DNA of 64,000 bases from Verminephrobacter eiseniae EF01-2 (lineage in GTDB: Bacteria; Pseudomonadota; Gammaproteobacteria; Burkholderiales; Burkholderiaceae_C), in NCBI RefSeq assembly GCF_000015565.1, contig NC_008786.1:2542001-2606000 (forward strand), given 5' to 3'. The notes beneath the pieces are model-generated. The model ran no database searches, was not told where the DNA came from, and saw nothing but the letters and a program-made list of their open reading frames with translations. A program made the position numbers and the translations under genes. Shown here piece by piece: positions 1-8,181 of this stretch (position 1 is its first letter; each line of letters starts with the position of its first letter).

Positions 1-758
1 ACATCGTGGCGCTCGATCCGGCCATCTACCTCGCGCGCTACCCGAAGGACCTGTCGGGCGGCCAGGCGCAGCGCGTCGGCGTGGCGCGGGCGCTGGCCGC
101 CGATCCCCCGCTCATGCTGATGGATGAGCCGTTCGGCGCCATCGATCCGATCAACCGGGAGTTGATTCAGGACGAATTTCTCCAGATTCAGCGGCAGGTC
201 AAAAAGACCATCCTCTTTGTCAGCCACGACATCGACGAGGCGGTGAAGATGGCCGACAAGATTGCCATTTTCCGTGGCGGCCGGCTCGAGCAGTTCGATA
301 CGCCCGACCACATCCTGGCGCGACCGGCCAGCCCGTTCATTGCCGACTTCGTTGGCGCCGACCGCGCACTCAAGCGCTTGCGCCTGCTGCGCGCCCGCGA
401 TGCGCTGACGGCCTGCCATTGCGCGCTGCGCATCGGCCAGAGCAGCGCGCGCGCAAAGGCGCTGATGGCCGAATTCGCATCGCTGCTTGGCAGCGACCAG
501 ATCGTGCTTCTCGACGAAGACGACAAGCCCCTGGGTTGCCTGACGCGCGCCGGGTTGCCCGATGGCGCCCTGAGCGCTGCGTACGCCATCCCGATGCAGG
601 AAATGGCGCATTCCGGCGACGATCTGCGTTCCGTGGTGTCGTCCATGTTCGCCAGCGGCACTGCGTGCTTGCCCACGGTGGACGACGATGGCCGGTTTGT
701 CGGCTATGTCAGTCAGGCGCGCGTCGTCGAGTTGCTGCGCATCAGAGGGCAGACATGA
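1..758 (+). CDS. Osmoprotectant-type ABC transporter ATP-binding protein (5' partial)
   Basis: Cytoplasmic ATPase of a glycine betaine/choline/carnitine-type importer (OpuCA/ProV/YehX family). The gene is cut by the window edge: the reading frame is open to base 3, and the Walker A region lies outside. Visible are the ABC signature LSGGQAQRVGVARALA, the Walker B stretch LMLMDEPFGAID and the switch histidine in FVSHDIDEA. About 130 C-terminal residues follow the ATPase core and end in a CBS-like segment (GTACLPTVDDDGRFVGYVSQ), as in OpuCA-type ATPases, where such domains sense ionic strength. The stop overlaps the permease start (ATGA at 755-758), so translation is probably coupled. The transporter class is well supported; the exact substrate is not. 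Confidence 0.88.
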   Translation, partial: IVALDPAIYLARYPKDLSGGQAQRVGVARALAADPPLMLMDEPFGAIDPINRELIQDEFLQIQRQVKKTILFVSHDIDEAVKMADKIAIFRGGRLEQFDTPDHILARPASPFIADFVGADRALKRLRLLRARDALTACHCALRIGQSSARAKALMAEFASLLGSDQIVLLDEDDKPLGCLTRAGLPDGALSAAYAIPMQEMAHSGDDLRSVVSSMFASGTACLPTVDDDGRFVGYVSQARVVELLRIRGQT

Positions 759-1486
759 AACTGGCGCAGTATTCTTGGCGCCCTTGCCTGGCCACTGCGC
801 TGGCGGTGTGCACGCCGGCCCATGCGGCGGGCCGGGACATCGTTGACGGATTGATGCAATTTCGCAGCGACATCGCGTACCAGTCCATCCAGCTCATGAC
901 GATGGTTGCCATCGCCGGCGCGCTTGCCATCGTGGCGGCAGTGCCGCTCGGCATCTGCATGAGTCGGCCAGCGCAGCGCCGCGCAGCCGTCATCATGCAG
1001 GTGCTCAATGTCGGGCAGGCCATTCCCAAGCTGGCACTGCTGGCGCTGGCGATGAGCGTGCTGGGCATCGGCACGGTGCCGGCGATTTTTGGCCTGTGGG
1101 TGGCCACCCTGTTGCCGATCGCGCAAAACACCTATGAAGGCTTGCGGGCGGTGCCGCGCGCACTGATCGAGGCGGCCACCGGAATGGGCATGACGCCGCT
1201 GCAGATTCTCTGGCGCGTCGAGTTGCCCAATGCGCTGTACGTCATCTTTGCCGGCATTCGGACGGCGCTGGCCATTACCGTCGGGACGGCGCCGCTCGCC
1301 TTTCTGATCGGTGGCGGCGGACTTGGCGAGTTGATCTTTACCGGCATCGATCTCAACGATTTCACCATGTTGCTGGCAGGCGCAATACCCATTGCCCTGT
1401 TGGCAATCCTTACCGATGCAGTCCTTGGACTGGTGCAACGCAAGCTGGTCTCGCGTGGTGTCACCCCCTGCGACGGAAAAAACTGA
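755..1486 (+). CDS. Osmoprotectant-type ABC transporter permease
   Basis: Inner-membrane permease of 243 residues from the OpuCB/ProW/YehW family, which translocates betaine-type solutes using the ATPase encoded just upstream. An N-terminal hydrophobic stretch (about residues 10-25) is followed by several membrane segments, for example LMTMVAIAGALAIVAAVPLG and LALLALAMSVLGIGTVPAIF. The cytoplasmic coupling loop is seen as ALIEAATGMGMTPLQILWRV, matching the EAA motif. The ATG at 755 was chosen because it overlaps the ATPase stop. The binding-protein gene follows after 14 bases, giving a standard importer operon. Confidence 0.88.
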   Translation: MKLAQYSWRPCLATALAVCTPAHAAGRDIVDGLMQFRSDIAYQSIQLMTMVAIAGALAIVAAVPLGICMSRPAQRRAAVIMQVLNVGQAIPKLALLALAMSVLGIGTVPAIFGLWVATLLPIAQNTYEGLRAVPRALIEAATGMGMTPLQILWRVELPNALYVIFAGIRTALAITVGTAPLAFLIGGGGLGELIFTGIDLNDFTMLLAGAIPIALLAILTDAVLGLVQRKLVSRGVTPCDGKN

Positions 1487-1500
1487 AAGTTGAGGAAACC

Positions 1501-2400
1501 ATGAAAAATCCATTGCTTGCACGCGCCTTCGCCTTGACCTGCGTGCTGCTGACGGCGTTCTGGAGCACCCCCTCGTCAGCAGCGCCGATCGTGGTCGGCG
1601 GCAAGAATTTCACCGAGCAGCAATTGATGACGGAGATAACCACGCAATTGCTGGAGGCCAAGGGCTTTGAGATTGTCAAGAAGGATGGCATGGGCAGCGC
1701 AGTGCTGCGGCAGGCGCAGGAGAACGGCCAGATCGATCTGTACTGGGAATACACCGGCACCTCGCTCATCACCTACAACAAAGTGAGCGAACGCTTCAGC
1801 CCGGAGGACACCTACCGGAAGGTCAAGGAACTCGATGCGGCCAAGGGCCTGGTGTGGCTGAACCCGTCGCGCGCCAATAACACCTACTCGCTCGCCATGA
1901 ATGCAGACGAGGCGAACAAGCAGGGGATTGTCAGCATCAGCGATCTGGCACAGGCCATCCGCAGCGGCAAGGCGCTCCGTTTCGCCTGCAATTCCGAGTT
2001 CTATGCCCGCCCGGATGGCTTGCGTCCGCTGGAAAAGAGCTATGGCTTCGACTTCGCGCGCGCCAAGCTCAAGCGCATGGACACCGGCCTGACCTATCAG
2101 GCCCTGAAAGACCGCCAGGTGGATATTGCGCTGGTCTTTGCCACCGATGGCCGTGTGCCTGCCTTCAACTTTGTGATATTGAAGGACGACAAGGGCTTTT
2201 TCCCGGCCTATGCATTGACGCCGGTGGTCAGAAAGGTCGTGCTCGACGCCAATCCCTCGCTGGCCCCCATTCTGAATGCACTGTCCGAAAAACTCGATGC
2301 CCCCACCATGGCGCGCCTGAACGCGAGTGTCGATGTCTCCCGCAAATCATTGCGCGAGGTCGCCCGCGACTTCCTGAAACAGTCGGGCCTGATCGGATGA
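1501..2400 (+). CDS. Osmoprotectant ABC transporter substrate-binding protein
   Basis: Periplasmic binding protein of 299 residues, OpuCC/OsmF (QAT) family. It has a clear Sec signal peptide (MKNPLLARAFALTCVLLTAF, cleavage likely after SSA near residue 27), and the mature protein begins with the family hallmark GGKNFTEQ. The motif DLYWEYTGTSLITY is also typical and lies in the ligand-binding half. Such proteins bind quaternary amines in an aromatic cage. It starts 14 bases after the permease stop, with GAGGAAACC just upstream of the ATG. Together the first three genes form a full importer. Substrate candidates are glycine betaine, choline, carnitine or similar betaines; sequence alone does not decide. 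Confidence 0.9.
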   Translation: MKNPLLARAFALTCVLLTAFWSTPSSAAPIVVGGKNFTEQQLMTEITTQLLEAKGFEIVKKDGMGSAVLRQAQENGQIDLYWEYTGTSLITYNKVSERFSPEDTYRKVKELDAAKGLVWLNPSRANNTYSLAMNADEANKQGIVSISDLAQAIRSGKALRFACNSEFYARPDGLRPLEKSYGFDFARAKLKRMDTGLTYQALKDRQVDIALVFATDGRVPAFNFVILKDDKGFFPAYALTPVVRKVVLDANPSLAPILNALSEKLDAPTMARLNASVDVSRKSLREVARDFLKQSGLIG

Positions 2401-2422
2401 AGACCCTGCAACGCAAATCATC

Positions 2423-3271
2423 ATGAACCAGAACCTGATCAAGGTCGCCGCAGCGCAGATCGACGGCGCCTATGGCGATATCGGCGCAAACCTGAGCCGC
2501 CACCTCGGCCTCATTGCGCAGGCCCGCGCCGGCGCTGTGGGCTTGCTGGTCTTTCCTGAGCTGTCGCTGTGCGGGCACAGCGCCGGCAAGGATGCCTTGA
2601 GGCTGGCCATGACCCGCGACGACCCGGTGATTGCCGCGCTTGCAGAGGCGAGCACGGATTTGCACACCGTGTTCGGCTTCATCGAGGAAGCCCCCGCCGG
2701 CCAGTTTTACAACAGCCAGGCGACGGTCGCCCATGGCAAGCTCATCCATGTGCACCGCAAGGTGCAACTGGCAACCTACGGCAAGTTGAGGGATGGGCTG
2801 TACTACGCTGCCGGCACGGTGTGCGGGAGTTTTCCGCTCGATGCGCGCTGGCAGATGGCCACGCCCATCTGCGCGGATTTGTGGAACCCGGCGCTGGTGC
2901 ACGCGCTCGCCTGCGATGGCGCCACCTTGCTCGCAGCGCCGGTCAGTTCCGCCCGCGAAGCGGTGGGAGCCGGCTTCGACAATCCCTCCGCCTGGGACAT
3001 CAACCTGCGCTTTTACGCGCTCACCTATGGCGTAGCCATCGTCATGGCCAACCGCGTAGGCAGCGAGGGAATGATGAGCTTCTGGGGCGGCTCGCGCATC
3101 CTCGACCCCTTCGGCCAGACGGTCGCGCTTGGCAGCGCCAGTGAAGAGGGCTTGATCATCGGTGAGATCGACTATGAGTCGGTGCGCCAGGCGCGCTTTT
3201 TGTTGCCCACCGTGCGGGATGCGCGCGCCTTGCGCCAGCGGGCCGCAAAACACGCCCTGGCCCAGGACTGA
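2423..3271 (+). CDS. Carbon-nitrogen hydrolase (nitrilase superfamily)
   Basis: Cytoplasmic amidase/nitrilase-superfamily enzyme of 282 residues that would cleave a C-N bond in an amide or nitrile. The Glu-Lys-Cys triad is intact: E46 in LLVFPELSLCG, K113 in VHRKVQLATYG and C150 in TPICADLWNP. The length is normal for the family. It starts 22 bases after the binding-protein gene and is followed within 9 bases by an acyl-CoA dehydrogenase, so it is probably part of the same operon and acts on an imported nitrogenous compound. The substrate is unknown. Confidence 0.85.
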   Translation: MNQNLIKVAAAQIDGAYGDIGANLSRHLGLIAQARAGAVGLLVFPELSLCGHSAGKDALRLAMTRDDPVIAALAEASTDLHTVFGFIEEAPAGQFYNSQATVAHGKLIHVHRKVQLATYGKLRDGLYYAAGTVCGSFPLDARWQMATPICADLWNPALVHALACDGATLLAAPVSSAREAVGAGFDNPSAWDINLRFYALTYGVAIVMANRVGSEGMMSFWGGSRILDPFGQTVALGSASEEGLIIGEIDYESVRQARFLLPTVRDARALRQRAAKHALAQD

Positions 3272-3280
3272 GAGACAGCG

Positions 3281-4453
3281 ATGCAGGATTTTCTTCTCGA
3301 TGATGCCGACCGGATGTTCCGCGCCGAAGTCCGCGCCTTTTTGCAGCGCGAACTGGCGCCACGAGCGGTCGCCATCGAAGACCGGCAAGACTGGTCTGCC
3401 GTGAAGCAAGTGGTGCGCGCACTTGGCGCGGCCGGTTACCTGCGGCTGATGTTTGCCGACCTGTACCAGGGCAGCCTGGCCCAGCCCGGCCTCACCCATG
3501 CAACCGTGCTTTCCGAAGAAGCCGCCTACCTCAACTACGCCTTCGAGACCACCATCGCAACGGCGTTGAGTTGCGCCTACCCCCTGCATCGCCATGCCAG
3601 CCGCCGCCTGTGCGACACCTATCTGGCGCCGATTCTCGATGGCGCCGCGATTGGCGCCATCTGCGTGACGGAAACCAATGTCGGCAGCGATTCGGCAGGC
3701 ATGGAAACGCGCATGGTGTTTGACGCCAAGACCAATGAATGGGTCATCGATGGCTTCAAGCGCTATATCTCCAACGCTTCCGTGGCCGATGTGTATATCG
3801 TCTATGGCATGGCAAGCGCCGGGATGACGGCCATTGCCGTGCCGGGCCATGCGCCCGGCATCCGGTTTCCGCGCAATTACACCTTCATGGGGCGGCGCGG
3901 CTCTCTCGTGGGCGAAGTTGAATTCAAGGACTGCCGCGTATCGGCTGAGCACTTGCTCGGCGAGCCGGGCGGCGGGTCGCGCATCATGCGCGGCATGTTC
4001 AATTTCGAGCGCGTCATCCTCGGCGGCTCAGGTCTTGGCGTTGCGCGCAGCGCATTCGATATCGCGGTGGCGCATGCGCAGCAGCGCCAGAGTTTCGGCC
4101 AGGCGCTCGGTTGCAAACAACTGATCTGGGACAAGATCGCGCAGATGAGCTGGAGAATCGATGCGGCAGAGCTGCTCACCTATCGGGCCAGCAAAATGTA
4201 TGACGCCGGCAGCGACGGCAAGGCGCTGATGAAGGAAGCTGCCATGGCAAAACTGGTCGCCACCGAAACGGCAAACTTCTGCGCCAATGAAACCGTGCAG
4301 ATTCTCGGCGGCGACGGCATCACCAAGGAGTTCGGTCGCGCCGAACAGATTTACCGCGACGCGCGCGCGCTCACCATCGTTGGCGGCACCTCCGAGATGG
4401 CCAAGTACCTGATCGCCAGCCGTGATTTGCCCGGTCTGCGGATCACGCTCTGA
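3281..4453 (+). CDS. Acyl-CoA dehydrogenase family protein (CaiA-like)
   Basis: FAD-dependent acyl-CoA dehydrogenase of 390 residues, expected to make an alpha,beta-unsaturated acyl-CoA. Family motifs include ICVTETNVGSDSAGMETRM (FAD/substrate loop) and ILGGDGITKEFGRAEQIYRD near the C-terminus. The medium-chain catalytic glutamate site near the C-terminus reads IVGGTSEM, with no Glu. Instead E243 in FNFERVILGG sits where isovaleryl-CoA and long-chain enzymes carry their base. E. coli CaiA, as recalled, shows a similar arrangement. With a betaine importer upstream and a CoA ligase downstream, a role on a betainyl- or branched acyl-CoA is plausible inference. Confidence 0.87.
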   Translation: MQDFLLDDADRMFRAEVRAFLQRELAPRAVAIEDRQDWSAVKQVVRALGAAGYLRLMFADLYQGSLAQPGLTHATVLSEEAAYLNYAFETTIATALSCAYPLHRHASRRLCDTYLAPILDGAAIGAICVTETNVGSDSAGMETRMVFDAKTNEWVIDGFKRYISNASVADVYIVYGMASAGMTAIAVPGHAPGIRFPRNYTFMGRRGSLVGEVEFKDCRVSAEHLLGEPGGGSRIMRGMFNFERVILGGSGLGVARSAFDIAVAHAQQRQSFGQALGCKQLIWDKIAQMSWRIDAAELLTYRASKMYDAGSDGKALMKEAAMAKLVATETANFCANETVQILGGDGITKEFGRAEQIYRDARALTIVGGTSEMAKYLIASRDLPGLRITL

Positions 4454-4498
4454 ATACCCGGCTCATCACCCTGCTCATTACTCAGCTTATGCCGTTTT

Positions 4499-6115
4499 AT
4501 GCCCACCATCGCCTCCCTCTTTGAAAACACCGTCAGCAAATACCCCGACCGCCCGGCCCTCGCCTGCGGCGCCAGCACACTTTCCTATGCCGCCTGGAAT
4601 GCGCGTGTCCGACGCTTTGCGCAAGCCCTGTTCAACCTGGGGGTGCGCCAGATGGACCGGGTTGCCATCCTGCAAAAGACCTCCGAGGCAACACCGACCG
4701 CGTACATGGCCTGCCAGTTGCTCGGCGCGATTGCCGTGCCGATGAATCATCGGCTCTCGCCCGATGAGGCGGCCTACATCCTGCGCGATGCCGGCGCCCG
4801 CGCCGTGATCTACGACGATGCGATGCTGCCGCTCATGGGCAAGATGGTGCTGGCGCTGCCGGACCTGCGCACCTTCATCCGCGTGCGCAGCGCAGCGTCC
4901 GATGTGTCCGATGTGTCCGGTGCGTCCGGTGCGTCCGGTGCGTCCGGTGCGCCCGATGCGCCCGGCCTGCCAAAACACCATCATTGCTTCGAGGCGCTGA
5001 TCGATGGCGCCACACGGCTCGATGCGCCGCTGCCGCAACCGGGCGCGGAGGATATCTCGGCCATCGTCTACACCTCCGGCACGACCGGGCGTCCGAAAGG
5101 CGCGATTCACACCCACGGCAATGATGTGGCGATTGCGACCAACTGCGTGATGGAGTACAGCCTGACCTGCACCGACGTGGCGCTGCATATCGCGCCGCTG
5201 TATCACGTCGGCGGCATGCAAGCCTATTTCCTGCCGCACATGGTGGTGGGCGCTGCCAACGTGATCTTGCCGCGTTACACAGCGCTGACCACGCTGGAGG
5301 CGATTGCGCGCCATCGCGTCACCACCTTGTTCGCAGTGCCCACGCAAATTCAGGACATGCTGTTCCACCCCGACTTCGCCGCCATGGATGTCAGCAGCCT
5401 GCGCATGATCACCACAGGCGGCGCCGCCATTGCTGCGGCCACGATGCAGCGCGTCATCCATGAGTTTTGCCCCCGCGTCTTCAACGGCTATGGCATGACC
5501 GAAGCCAGTCTGACCCTGCTGCTGCATCCGCGCGATGCCTTGGCGCATCTCGGCTCCTGCGGCAAGCCGACCCTGATCAGCACCTGCCGCGTCATCAGGA
5601 ACGACCCTGAACGCAGGGTCGCCGCCAGCGAGACCCTGGCTGCCGGCGAGGTCGGACAACTCATCGTGCGAGGCCCGCAACTGGTTGCCCGCTACTGGAA
5701 CGACCCCGCTGAAACGGAAAAAAAATTCAGGGATGGCTGGCTCTACACAGGCGACCTTTTCAGCGTCGATGACGCCGGATATTTTCACTTTCATGGACGC
5801 GCCGACGACATGATCGTGTCCGGCGGCGAAAACATCTATCCGCGCGAAATCGAGGAAGTCCTGTACCACTGCCCCGGCGTGCAAGAGGCCGCCGTGATTG
5901 GCCTGCCCGACCCGAAATGGGGGCAGGCCGTCACGGCCTTCGTGGTCAAGAGCGATATCGATCTCCTTGCCGCCGAGGTCATCGCCTTCTGCAAGGCCAG
6001 CCTCACGTCGTACAAATGCCCGAAACAAGTGTTCTTCCTCGACCAGTTGCCGCGCAACCCCAGTGGCAAGATATTGCGCAGGGAACTGGCACCGCAACCG
6101 GGAGTCTCGGCATGA
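4499..6115 (+). CDS. AMP-dependent acyl-CoA synthetase (CaiC/fatty acyl-CoA ligase-like)
   Basis: Adenylate-forming CoA ligase of 538 residues that activates a carboxylic acid through an acyl-AMP. It has the complete motif series: the P-loop YTSGTTGRPKGAIHTH, GYGMTEAS, YTGDLF, the hinge GRADDMIVSGGENIYPREIE and the catalytic lysine region PRNPSGKILRREL. A low-complexity insert of about 21 residues (roughly 135-155, made of SDV/SGA repeats) is encoded by 9-bp tandem repeats at 4901-4963, between the N-terminal lobe and the P-loop. The start follows the dehydrogenase by 45 bases. The gene overlaps the start of the enoyl-CoA hydratase remnant (ATGA at 6112-6115), indicating an operon. Confidence 0.9.
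   Translation: MPTIASLFENTVSKYPDRPALACGASTLSYAAWNARVRRFAQALFNLGVRQMDRVAILQKTSEATPTAYMACQLLGAIAVPMNHRLSPDEAAYILRDAGARAVIYDDAMLPLMGKMVLALPDLRTFIRVRSAASDVSDVSGASGASGASGAPDAPGLPKHHHCFEALIDGATRLDAPLPQPGAEDISAIVYTSGTTGRPKGAIHTHGNDVAIATNCVMEYSLTCTDVALHIAPLYHVGGMQAYFLPHMVVGAANVILPRYTALTTLEAIARHRVTTLFAVPTQIQDMLFHPDFAAMDVSSLRMITTGGAAIAAATMQRVIHEFCPRVFNGYGMTEASLTLLLHPRDALAHLGSCGKPTLISTCRVIRNDPERRVAASETLAAGEVGQLIVRGPQLVARYWNDPAETEKKFRDGWLYTGDLFSVDDAGYFHFHGRADDMIVSGGENIYPREIEEVLYHCPGVQEAAVIGLPDPKWGQAVTAFVVKSDIDLLAAEVIAFCKASLTSYKCPKQVFFLDQLPRNPSGKILRRELAPQPGVSA
4901..4963 (+). repeat. In-frame 9-bp tandem repeat (7 units) inside the CoA-ligase gene
   Basis: There are seven consecutive 9-bp units: two GATGTGTCC, three GGTGCGTCC, then GGTGCGCCC and GATGCGCCC. 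The unit length is a multiple of three, so copy-number change would lengthen or shorten a Ser/Gly/Ala/Asp linker without shifting the frame. The units are read directly from the sequence. Confidence 0.9.
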
Positions 6116-6537
6116 GCCAAGCTGTGCTGTACGAGCAGGATGCAGCCATCGTCACGCCGACCCTCCACCGGCCAGCCACGCGCAATGCCCTGACCGACAT
6201 GGAGATGATCGATGCGCTGGCGGCGCGCCTGTCCTGCGCGCAGGCCGATGCCCGCGTGCGCATGATCGTGCCGACCGGCGCCGGGCCAGCCTTCTCGTCG
6301 GGCGGCAACATCGAGCACATGCGCGACGCGCTTGGCCTGTTGCAAACGATTGCCGAGAATCCCCCGGCGTCTTGCGCATGTCCAAACGGCCCATGCGGGA
6401 AGGGCAGCGGATGGACCTGCCCAGCCTGCTGGAATCGTCAGCCGCATTTCAAGGCATTGCGCACCGCACGGCAGACCACCGTGCGGCGCTCGCCGCGACG
6501 TTTCAAAAACGCCCGTCGATGCGTGCCGGAGACTTAG
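6112..6537 (+). pseudogene. Enoyl-CoA hydratase/isomerase, internally deleted and frameshifted
   Basis: The start (ATG at 6112, overlapping the ligase stop) and first 70 or so codons encode a crotonase N-terminus, including HRPATRNALTDMEM and the oxyanion-hole-like PAFSSGGNIEHM. The frame then jumps to sequence that belongs to the C-terminal part of the family (LLQTIAENPP, then VLRMSKRPMREGQRMDLPSL in the next frame). The central 120-130 residues, holding the second oxyanion and catalytic segment, are missing. A separate one-base loss in the CCCCC run at 6361-6365 would explain the frame change: restoring one C gives NPPGVLRMSKR. An intact protein would be about 260 residues. No functional hydratase can come from this copy. 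Confidence 0.82.
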
Positions 6538-6540
6538 CGC

Positions 6541-7911
6541 ATGGACACGCCCGCGTTCATCCATCGCCTGGCATTCGAGGACCTACCCGCAGCGGTCGTC
6601 GAGCAAGGCAGGCTGTGCCTGCTCGATCTCCTGGGCGTGGCGCTGGCGGGCCGGCAGACCGCCTTGTCGCGCATCGCCAGCGACCATGCGGTCGAATTCT
6701 TTGGCGCTGGCAAGCTGCGCTCGCGCATTCTCTTCGACGGGCGCAGCGCCAGTCCTGTCGGCGCAGGCATGGCGGGCGCGATGACCATCGATAGCTGCGA
6801 CGGCCACGATGGCCATGCGCAAACCAAGGGGCATGTCGGCGTGACCGTGCTGCCGGCATTGCTGGCGCTGGCCGATCGGCGCCATGACATGCCTGCCATG
6901 CCAGCCATGGGCAGCAGGGAATTTCTCACCGCGCTGGTGCTGGGCTACGAGATCGGCACGCGCGCCGGCATTGCCCTGCATGCCAGCGCCTGCGACTACC
7001 ACACGTCCGGCGCCTGGAACGCGCTGGCAGCCGCCGCGCTCGCTGCCCGCCTGTTGCCGCTGGACATCCAACAGACCCGCGAGGCGCTCGGCATTGCCGA
7101 ATACCACGGGCCGCGCAGCCAGATGATGCGCTGCATCGACCACCCGACCATGGTCAAGGATGGCTCAGGCTGGGGCTGCATGGCGGGACTCAGCGCAGGC
7201 TTTCTGGCGCAGCGAGGCTTTACCGGCGCACCCGCGCTCACCCTCGAGCAGCCCGCAGCCCAGGTGTATTGGGACGATCTCGGCACCCGCTGGCGCATCC
7301 TGGAGCAATACTTCAAGCCGCAGCCGGTCTGTCGCTGGGCGCATCCCGCCATCGATGCGGCACAGGCGCTGCGGCGCCGGCACGGCCTTGCGAGCGAGCA
7401 GATCCGCTCGGTGCGCATCGCCACCTTTCACCATGCAACGCGACTGTCCCACCCGCAGCCGGCCACGACCGAACAGGCGCAATACAGCCTGCCCTTCCCG
7501 GTGGCAGTGGCGCTGAAATACGGCGCGGTCAGATTCGACGCGCTGACAGGCGAGGCCCTCGAGGATGCCGAAGTCTTGCGCTTGAGCCACGCCATTCGCG
7601 CAGAGGAACGCGCCGAATTCAGTGCGCGCTTTCCCGAGCAACGCGTAGCCGACGTGAGGATCGAACTATTCGATGGCCGCCACTTCGACTCCGGGCCGAC
7701 CCAGGCATCAGGCGACCCGGACTTGCCGCTTGCTGCCAGCGCGATTCGGCAAAAATTCTGGCGCTTTGCCGAAGGCGTGCACAGCAAACCGCAGGAATTG
7801 GCAAACCGGGTTGAACGGCTAGGCGCGGATGACACCCCGATCGCGCCCCTGCTCGACCTGGTGCTTGGCGAACTTCAGCGCCATCGATCTTCGCATCGAG
7901 GGATGACATAA
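6541..7911 (+). CDS. MmgE/PrpD family protein
   Basis: Protein of 456 residues from the MmgE/PrpD family, which includes 2-methylcitrate dehydratase and related cofactor-independent dehydratases, isomerases and decarboxylases. Recognisable features are the early LLDLLGVALAG segment, DSCDGHDGHAQTKGHVGVTV (the family's D-DGH region) and the helical repeat around ALAAAALAARLLPLD. The length is normal (about 450). It begins 3 bases after the wrecked hydratase and ends the catabolic operon. The natural substrate is unknown; a role in dehydrating or isomerising an intermediate of the upstream acyl-CoA pathway is inference. Confidence 0.85.
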   Translation: MDTPAFIHRLAFEDLPAAVVEQGRLCLLDLLGVALAGRQTALSRIASDHAVEFFGAGKLRSRILFDGRSASPVGAGMAGAMTIDSCDGHDGHAQTKGHVGVTVLPALLALADRRHDMPAMPAMGSREFLTALVLGYEIGTRAGIALHASACDYHTSGAWNALAAAALAARLLPLDIQQTREALGIAEYHGPRSQMMRCIDHPTMVKDGSGWGCMAGLSAGFLAQRGFTGAPALTLEQPAAQVYWDDLGTRWRILEQYFKPQPVCRWAHPAIDAAQALRRRHGLASEQIRSVRIATFHHATRLSHPQPATTEQAQYSLPFPVAVALKYGAVRFDALTGEALEDAEVLRLSHAIRAEERAEFSARFPEQRVADVRIELFDGRHFDSGPTQASGDPDLPLAASAIRQKFWRFAEGVHSKPQELANRVERLGADDTPIAPLLDLVLGELQRHRSSHRGMT

Positions 7912-7954
7912 AAATTCAGCGCAGCCCGTTTCCAAATCTGTGTGAACCTGCGTC

Positions 7955-7988
7955 ATCTGCGGATTGGAAAATCGATTCATCCGCAGAT
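7955..7988. repeat. Inverted repeat downstream of the MmgE/PrpD gene
   Basis: Two perfect 10-bp arms, ATCTGCGGAT (7955-7964) and ATCCGCAGAT (7979-7988), flank a 14-base loop. There is no T-run after it, so an intrinsic terminator is unlikely. It could be a dispersed intergenic repeat or a regulator site. The rest of the 270-base gap to the next gene also holds three tandem TTCGCCCC units (8097-8119) and no supported gene. Confidence 0.5.
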
Positions 7989-8181
7989 TGATGCAGATGA
8001 CATGGCGTTGACAGTGGTTCATACGGTTCTCGATATCGAGGCTGTTCTTCGATCGCGACCGGTGTTCGTGATTGCGGAGGGCTTTGTTTTTTGACCTTCG
8101 CCCCTTCGCCCCTTCGCCCATTGCGCGGGCGTCTGTGAGAGTCTGCGCCATCTGCAGACGACTTTGTTCCAACACGCGCTC

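Noticed and set aside
4901..4963. CRISPR array
   Set aside because: Units are contiguous 9-mers with no spacers and lie in a coding frame; the repeats at 47926 and 57321 also lack spacers.
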